Program-made: the position numbers and the translations under genes | Notes under the pieces: model-generated | Databases searched by the model: none | The model's input: only the letters and a program-made list of their open reading frames with translations | Told to the model about the DNA's origin: nothing | Part shown: positions 5,879 through 9,487 of the stretch, one piece after another | Layout: the number at the start of each line of letters is the position of its first letter | Numbering within the stretch: position 1 is the first letter of the stretch | Assembly (NCBI GenBank): GCA_947463775.1 | Contig: CANHVD010000191.1 | Span: 1 to 9,487 of the forward strand | DNA length: 9,487 nucleotides | Source: Planctomycetaceae bacterium | GTDB taxonomy: Bacteria > Planctomycetota > Planctomycetia > Planctomycetales > Planctomycetaceae | Direction of reading: 5' to 3'

Positions 5879-7168
5879 CTACTTCCGCTGATCCAGCGCG
5901 ACATAGTCGCGAACTGTTGCGCCCGTGTAGATCTGACGCGGACGGTAGATGCGACTTGTGTCTTCGTCACGCTGTTCACGCCAGTGAGCCAGCCAGCCTG
6001 GAAGGCGGCCGATAGCGAACATCACCGTGAACATGTTCGTTGGGATGCCCATCGCTCGGTAAAGAATGCCGCTGTAGAAGTCGACGTTCGGATACAGTTT
6101 GCGGCTTACGAAGTAGTCGTCTTCCAGAGCGATCTTTTCGAGGTTGCTCGCAATCTCCAGCAGAGGATCGTTGATCCCAAGTTCCTGCAGAACCTGCCCA
6201 GCCATCTTTCGCAAAATCGTGGCTCGTGGATCGAAGTTCTTGTACACGCGGTGACCAAAGCCCATCAGGCGGAAGCCGCTGTCCTTATCCTTGGCCTTCG
6301 CGACATACTTCTTATAGTCATCTCCGTCTTCGTGAATCATCTGCAGCATTTCGAGCACGGCCTGGTTGGCCCCGCCATGCAGAGGTCCCCACAGAGCACA
6401 GATGCCGGCTGAGATTGACGCGAAGATATTGGCACGGCTGCTGGCAACGATACGAACTGTAGATGTACTGCAGTTCTGCTCATGATCCGCGTGCAGGATC
6501 AACAGCATGTTCAGTGCCTTCACCAGCACTGGATTGATTTTGTATTCCTCGGCCGGAACAGCAAACATCATGTTCAGGAAGTTGGCACAGTAGGACAGAT
6601 TATTCTGAGGATAAATCGTCGGCTGGCCAATCGACTTCTTGTAAGCATAGGCTGCGATTGTTCGCACCTTGGCGATCAGACGCACAATGTTGACGTCGGA
6701 AATGTCGTCTTCGGTGCCGGGGTAGTAAGTCGAAAGAGAAGAAACCATCGCCGACAGAATCGCCATCGGGTGCGCGTTTGGCGGGAATCCTTCGAAGAAC
6801 TTCTTCATGTCTTCGTGAATCATGCTGTGATAAGTCAGCTGAGCACGGAATGCCTTGAGCTGTTCCGGGGTTGGCAGTTCGCCATACAGCAGCAGCCACG
6901 ACGTCTCGACGAAGTCTGAACGTTCCGCTAATTGCTCGATTGGGTAACCGCGGTAACGCAAAATGCCTTTGTCACCGTCGATAAACGTGATCGCACTTTT
7001 GCAGGCACCGGTGCTGTTGAATCCGGGATCCATCGTGATCGCGCCGGACTGAGCCAGCAACTTGGTGATATCGACAGCGGTTTCATTCTCCACGCCGCGA
7101 ATCACCGGCAACTCGTAGGATTTACCGTCAAGAGTCAGACTGGCCGATGACATAAATTCGGGTTCCAT
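5879..7168 (-). CDS. gltA: Citrate synthase (type II)
   Basis: Citrate synthase condenses oxaloacetate and acetyl-CoA to citrate, the entry step of the TCA cycle, in the cytoplasm. The 429 residues match the length of the hexameric bacterial type II enzyme. Signature blocks are ILHADHEQNCSTST (224-237), GPLHGGANQ (261-269), MGFGHRVYKNFDPRA (302-316) and LYPNVDFYSG (358-367). The catalytic triad is His264, His306 and Asp363, with His229 in the oxaloacetate-binding block. The N-terminal beta domain (SASLTLDGKSYELPVI) of the type II form is present. An alternative start is the ATG at 7153 (residue 6): GGA lies about 10 nt before it, and its MSSASLTLDGK reads like a normal N-terminus. The 7168 start has only a GGAAG about 14 nt away. 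The gene is monocistronic here and ends at the bidirectional hairpin. Confidence 0.97.
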   Translation of the reverse strand: MEPEFMSSASLTLDGKSYELPVIRGVENETAVDITKLLAQSGAITMDPGFNSTGACKSAITFIDGDKGILRYRGYPIEQLAERSDFVETSWLLLYGELPTPEQLKAFRAQLTYHSMIHEDMKKFFEGFPPNAHPMAILSAMVSSLSTYYPGTEDDISDVNIVRLIAKVRTIAAYAYKKSIGQPTIYPQNNLSYCANFLNMMFAVPAEEYKINPVLVKALNMLLILHADHEQNCSTSTVRIVASSRANIFASISAGICALWGPLHGGANQAVLEMLQMIHEDGDDYKKYVAKAKDKDSGFRLMGFGHRVYKNFDPRATILRKMAGQVLQELGINDPLLEIASNLEKIALEDDYFVSRKLYPNVDFYSGILYRAMGIPTNMFTVMFAIGRLPGWLAHWREQRDEDTSRIYRPRQIYTGATVRDYVALDQRK

Positions 7169-7340
7169 TCAATCATGAGATACTTCCCGGACGCAGCGCC
7201 GCTGCCAACACGGGAAAAACGAACAGGTTCTCGCCTTGTTCTGTGCGCCAAACGGTATCACGAGAACCGCAAAAGTAAACTCACCCGCGCCGGAACATCT
7301 TTTCCGAGATTGGAATCGTGCAGGTCATCCGGAATACACA

Positions 7341-7366
7341 GGCGGGGCAGAGTCGCCTGTCCCGCC
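7341..7366 (+). promoter_or_regulatory. GC-rich hairpin in the DUF1501 leader
   Basis: GGCGGGGCAG (7341-7350) pairs with CTGTCCCGCC (7357-7366) over 10 positions, with one G-U pair and a 6-nt loop. No T-run follows. It could be a leader attenuator, a dispersed repeat or part of an operator. Confidence 0.5.
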
Positions 7367-7461
7367 GACAAAACGCTGTTTCCACTACCAAAACCGGTCA
7401 TCTGCCCGTTATCATCGCGAAGTTCCATGCAGCCCTTAGTGGCCGGCGCGGCAAGTTCAGG

Positions 7462-7487
7462 CATGATCTTTCGACACGATCTTTCGA
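7462..7487 (+). repeat. Abutting tandem 13-mer upstream of the DUF1501 ribosome-binding site
   Basis: CATGATCTTTCGA (7462-7474) is directly followed by CACGATCTTTCGA (7475-7487), with one difference. The second copy ends 3 nt before the GAAGGA ribosome-binding site, so a protein or RNA bound here could affect transcription or translation start. Confidence 0.75.
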
Positions 7488-7490
7488 TTT

Positions 7491-7496
7491 GAAGGA
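7491..7496 (+). promoter_or_regulatory. Shine-Dalgarno GAAGGA fixing the DUF1501 start
   Basis: GAAGGA with 7-nt spacing to the ATG at 7504. It selects this start over the upstream GTG at 7318 and places the twin-arginine motif at a normal distance from the N-terminus. Confidence 0.8.
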
Positions 7497-7503
7497 CCTG
7501 AGA

Positions 7504-8832
7504 ATGGCAAATCGACCAACTTCCGGACTGTGCATTCCTTCTCAGCACGGGCTTTCTCGTCGCGGATTTTTCTCCCAGGGAGCACTCAAGGCCAGTGCGA
7601 TCGGTGGCGTCGCAGGTTGCTTTGCCGCCGATATGGGCCAGATTCACGCCCTGCGTTCGGAAGAAATTGCGGGCGAATTGAAACGGCAGGACAAGCGAGT
7701 CATCCTGCTGTGGCTGGCCGGCGGTGCCAGTCAGTTTGAAACGTGGGATCCGAAGCCAGGTGCCAAAACCGGAGGCCCATTTCGTGCGATTCAGACCAAC
7801 GCAACGGGCGTTCACATCAGCGAGTTGCTGCCAGAGCTTTCACAGCGAATGCACCACACCGCCATTATTCGATCGCTCAATACAAAAATTGCCGACCACG
7901 GTCGCGGCGCGGATTTGATGGAGACGGGGCGTCTGAAAGACCCAAGCATTCTCTATCCGGATCTGGGCGCTGTGGTCGCTCGTGAACTGGGTCGGCTGGA
8001 GAGCAAAGTTCCGGACTATGTGTCGCTCTACACATCAACCGAAGGACGACGCAAAGGGACCAGCGGATTTCTGGGCGCGCGGTATGCTCCGATGTTTCTT
8101 TCCGAAAGCATGATTCCGCCCAATATCGTCAGGGCGGAGTCTCTCCCTGAGATTGATCACAAGGACCGCGCAGCATTGCGAGATGCGTTGGGCCGCCGTT
8201 TCGCAAGTGCTCGTCGCAGTGATTCCGTCGACAGTCAGAACTCGGCGTATCAACGAGTTCATGGACTCATGGCGAGTGCCGAACTATTCGATATCTCAAA
8301 AGAGCCAGCCGATGTGCAGGCGCGCTACGGACCGACTCAGTTCGGCCATCAATGTTTGATTGCTCGTCGACTGGTTGAAGCCGGTGTTCCGTTTGTCAAA
8401 GTCGCTCGAGCGTGGTGGGACAGCCACGGTCAGAACTTTGAAACACATCAGGAGTTGTGTGCCGATCTGGACCATTCCATGTCGGTGCTGCTGGATGATC
8501 TCGAACAACGCGGACTGCTGAAAAACACACTGGTCATCACACTGGGTGAGTTCGGAAGAACGCCGCAGATTAATTCGAGCCTTGGACGAGACCATTTCGC
8601 CAGCGCGTGGAGTTGCAGCTTGTCAGGGCTTGGTATTCGAGGCGGTGTGGCTTACGGGAAGACAGATCCCGAGGGCCACACAGTTGTCGAAGGCGAAGCG
8701 TCGGCGGGAGACTTGTTTGCGACGATCCTGACGGCCCTTGGGATCGACTACAAACACGAATACACCGTTGGCGCACGGCCTGTTCCGTTGTCCGATTTTG
8801 GTTCGGAGCCAATCGCGGAAGTACTCGCGTAG
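7504..8832 (+). CDS. Tat-exported DUF1501 protein (alkaline-phosphatase-like fold)
   Basis: This 442-residue DUF1501 protein belongs to a family greatly expanded in planctomycetes and related to the alkaline phosphatase/sulfatase fold. The biochemical role is unknown. The N-terminus has a twin-arginine signal, SRRGFF at 18-23, followed by a hydrophobic stretch, so it should be exported folded. VAGC at 36-39 also fits a lipobox, so it might be a Tat-exported lipoprotein. Family blocks are LLWLAGGASQFETWDPKPG (68-86), IADHGRGADLMETG (129-142), ARAWWDSHGQNF (301-312), TLGEFGRTP (346-354) and GRDHF (361-365). The conserved Asp and His residues in these blocks resemble metal ligands of the fold. 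DUF1501 genes usually stand next to DUF1549/DUF1553 genes, but here the neighbours are gltA and prfC. Its stop lies 21 bp from the convergent prfC stop. Confidence 0.93.
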   Translation: MANRPTSGLCIPSQHGLSRRGFFSQGALKASAIGGVAGCFAADMGQIHALRSEEIAGELKRQDKRVILLWLAGGASQFETWDPKPGAKTGGPFRAIQTNATGVHISELLPELSQRMHHTAIIRSLNTKIADHGRGADLMETGRLKDPSILYPDLGAVVARELGRLESKVPDYVSLYTSTEGRRKGTSGFLGARYAPMFLSESMIPPNIVRAESLPEIDHKDRAALRDALGRRFASARRSDSVDSQNSAYQRVHGLMASAELFDISKEPADVQARYGPTQFGHQCLIARRLVEAGVPFVKVARAWWDSHGQNFETHQELCADLDHSMSVLLDDLEQRGLLKNTLVITLGEFGRTPQINSSLGRDHFASAWSCSLSGLGIRGGVAYGKTDPEGHTVVEGEASAGDLFATILTALGIDYKHEYTVGARPVPLSDFGSEPIAEVLA

Positions 8833-8853
8833 GTCCGGCTGAAGTAGACAGCA

Positions 8854-9487
8854 CTAAGTTTTTGTTGTGCGGAAACGCATCGACAGAAAATCCCATTCAG
8901 GATTCTGTTTCTGTGAGTGCTGAGCTTCCCACTCGGAGTTAAACAACACGGCCAATTGATCGTACTGGTCCACGACCTGCCGACTGGAAGACAATAGCTG
9001 TAGCTCGGACTTGCATCCTGGCTTCGGCACAACCCACCGAGCCACCTTATAGTTCAGCCAGCGAACTTCCGTTTCGGTATCATACTCGGACTGCAGACGA
9101 AATTTGACCACGTCAAACTGCAGTTCACCCACCGCCGCGAGGATCAACTGTTTGACAGAAGTGCTTGGAGTCTGAAAGACCTGAATCGCGCCTTCTTCAA
9201 GCAACTGAGTGAGACCTCGTTCAAACTGCTTGCGGCGTCCGGTATCCATGCAGATCATCATCGCAAAGAACTCCGGAGAGAACTGCGGCAACGGTTCAAA
9301 GTTGACAGGAGCCCCTTCGCAGATCGTATCTCCTAACAGGAATTCACCAGGATTCACCAGGCCGATGATGTCACCCGGAAAGGCTTCATCCATCGTTTCG
9401 CGTTCCTGTCCGAACAACTTGTGCGCACGCTTCAGGCGGATCTTTTTTGCGGTCCGAGGATGATAAACTTCCATCTCCCGGCGAAAG
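8854..9487 (-). CDS. prfC: Peptide chain release factor 3, C-terminal part (5' end beyond window)
   Basis: RF3 is the GTPase that removes RF1 and RF2 from the ribosome after peptide release. Only the last 210 residues are present, about 40% of a typical protein near 530 residues; the GTPase domain lies beyond the right edge. The frame is open upstream of the internal Met at 9474 (FRREMEVYHPRT), which matches the middle of the family rather than a start. Typical RF3 blocks follow: EAFPGDIIGLVNPGEFLLGD, FSPEFFAMM, LLEEGAIQVFQ and VGELQFDVVKFRLQSEY, then ARWV. These cover the end of the beta-barrel domain and the RF3 C-terminal domain. The C-terminus (about the last 30 residues) is polar and ordinary. 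The gene is convergent with the DUF1501 gene; the 21-bp gap has no obvious terminator. Confidence 0.95.
   Translation of the reverse strand, partial: FRREMEVYHPRTAKKIRLKRAHKLFGQERETMDEAFPGDIIGLVNPGEFLLGDTICEGAPVNFEPLPQFSPEFFAMMICMDTGRRKQFERGLTQLLEEGAIQVFQTPSTSVKQLILAAVGELQFDVVKFRLQSEYDTETEVRWLNYKVARWVVPKPGCKSELQLLSSSRQVVDQYDQLAVLFNSEWEAQHSQKQNPEWDFLSMRFRTTKT

Larger units (their letters stand above)
7169..7503. promoter_or_regulatory. Divergent intergenic region between gltA and the DUF1501 gene
   Basis: This 335-bp region should hold promoters for both genes. Three structures are visible: an 8-bp inverted repeat GGTTCTCG/CGAGAACC at 7226-7233 and 7261-7268, a 10-bp hairpin at 7341-7366, and a tandem 13-mer at 7462-7487. 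The DUF1501 frame is open upstream to a GTG at 7318, but that part has no protein-like features and the Shine-Dalgarno site points to 7504. I see no clear -35/-10 pair. Confidence 0.55.

Noticed and set aside
5801..6412. 203-residue open frame on the plus strand
   Set aside because: It is mostly antisense to citrate synthase and has no recognisable motif, with low-complexity composition typical of a shadow frame.
7318..7503. Upstream GTG extension of the DUF1501 protein by 62 residues
   Set aside because: The extension would bury the twin-arginine signal, contains the hairpin and tandem repeat, and has no strong ribosome-binding site, unlike the ATG at 7504.
7258..7815. 185-residue open frame on the minus strand
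   Set aside because: It overlaps the intergenic region and the start of the DUF1501 gene in antisense and has no protein-family features.
1..9487. CRISPR array, tRNA, rRNA or prophage
   Set aside because: No regularly spaced direct repeats, no tRNA-like or rRNA sequence recognised by eye, and no phage structural or integrase genes. Computed tRNA and Rfam scans were not possible here.

Overview
The window looks like chromosomal DNA from a planctomycete (order Planctomycetales or a close relative). This is inferred from the gene families: a Tat-exported DUF1501 protein, a Uma2-family protein and a secreted N,N-dimethylformamidase-like protein. Weak Shine-Dalgarno sites at several genes and moderate GC also fit. 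No rRNA or phylogenetic marker allows a closer placement; the only informational gene is a partial release factor 3.

Layout, left to right. (1) 1-869, minus: the 5' part of a large DUF4011-type superfamily I helicase, running off the left edge. (2) 870-1122: spacer with a striking 24-bp inverted repeat. (3) 1123-3862, minus: a two-gene unit in which a secreted N,N-dimethylformamidase beta-subunit-like protein is followed by a Rieske non-heme iron oxygenase. A hairpin sits immediately after the first gene's stop codon. (4) 3863-4062: divergent promoter region. (5) 4063-5758, plus: a cytoplasmic M19 metallo-dipeptidase and a Uma2-family protein with an apparently altered nuclease site, 19 nt apart. 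(6) 5759-5878: convergent spacer with a strong, probably bidirectional, terminator hairpin. (7) 5879-7168, minus: citrate synthase (gltA). (8) 7169-7503: divergent spacer with two inverted repeats and a perfectly abutting tandem 13-mer. (9) 7504-8832, plus: a Tat-exported DUF1501 protein. (10) 8854-9487, minus: the C-terminal part of peptide chain release factor 3 (prfC), running off the right edge.

How it fits together. gltA and prfC are housekeeping genes. The dipeptidase/Uma2 and dimethylformamidase-like/Rieske pairs look like accessory metabolic units. The second pair could form a short route acting on amide or N-alkyl substrates, but no substrate can be read from the sequence. The DUF4011 helicase belongs to a family that includes reported anti-phage proteins, and it is the most likely link to a defence locus, most of which would lie left of base 1. 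I found no complete new system inside the window. The best leads are the truncated helicase, the dimethylformamidase-like/Rieske pairing, the altered Uma2 site and the structured intergenic repeats.
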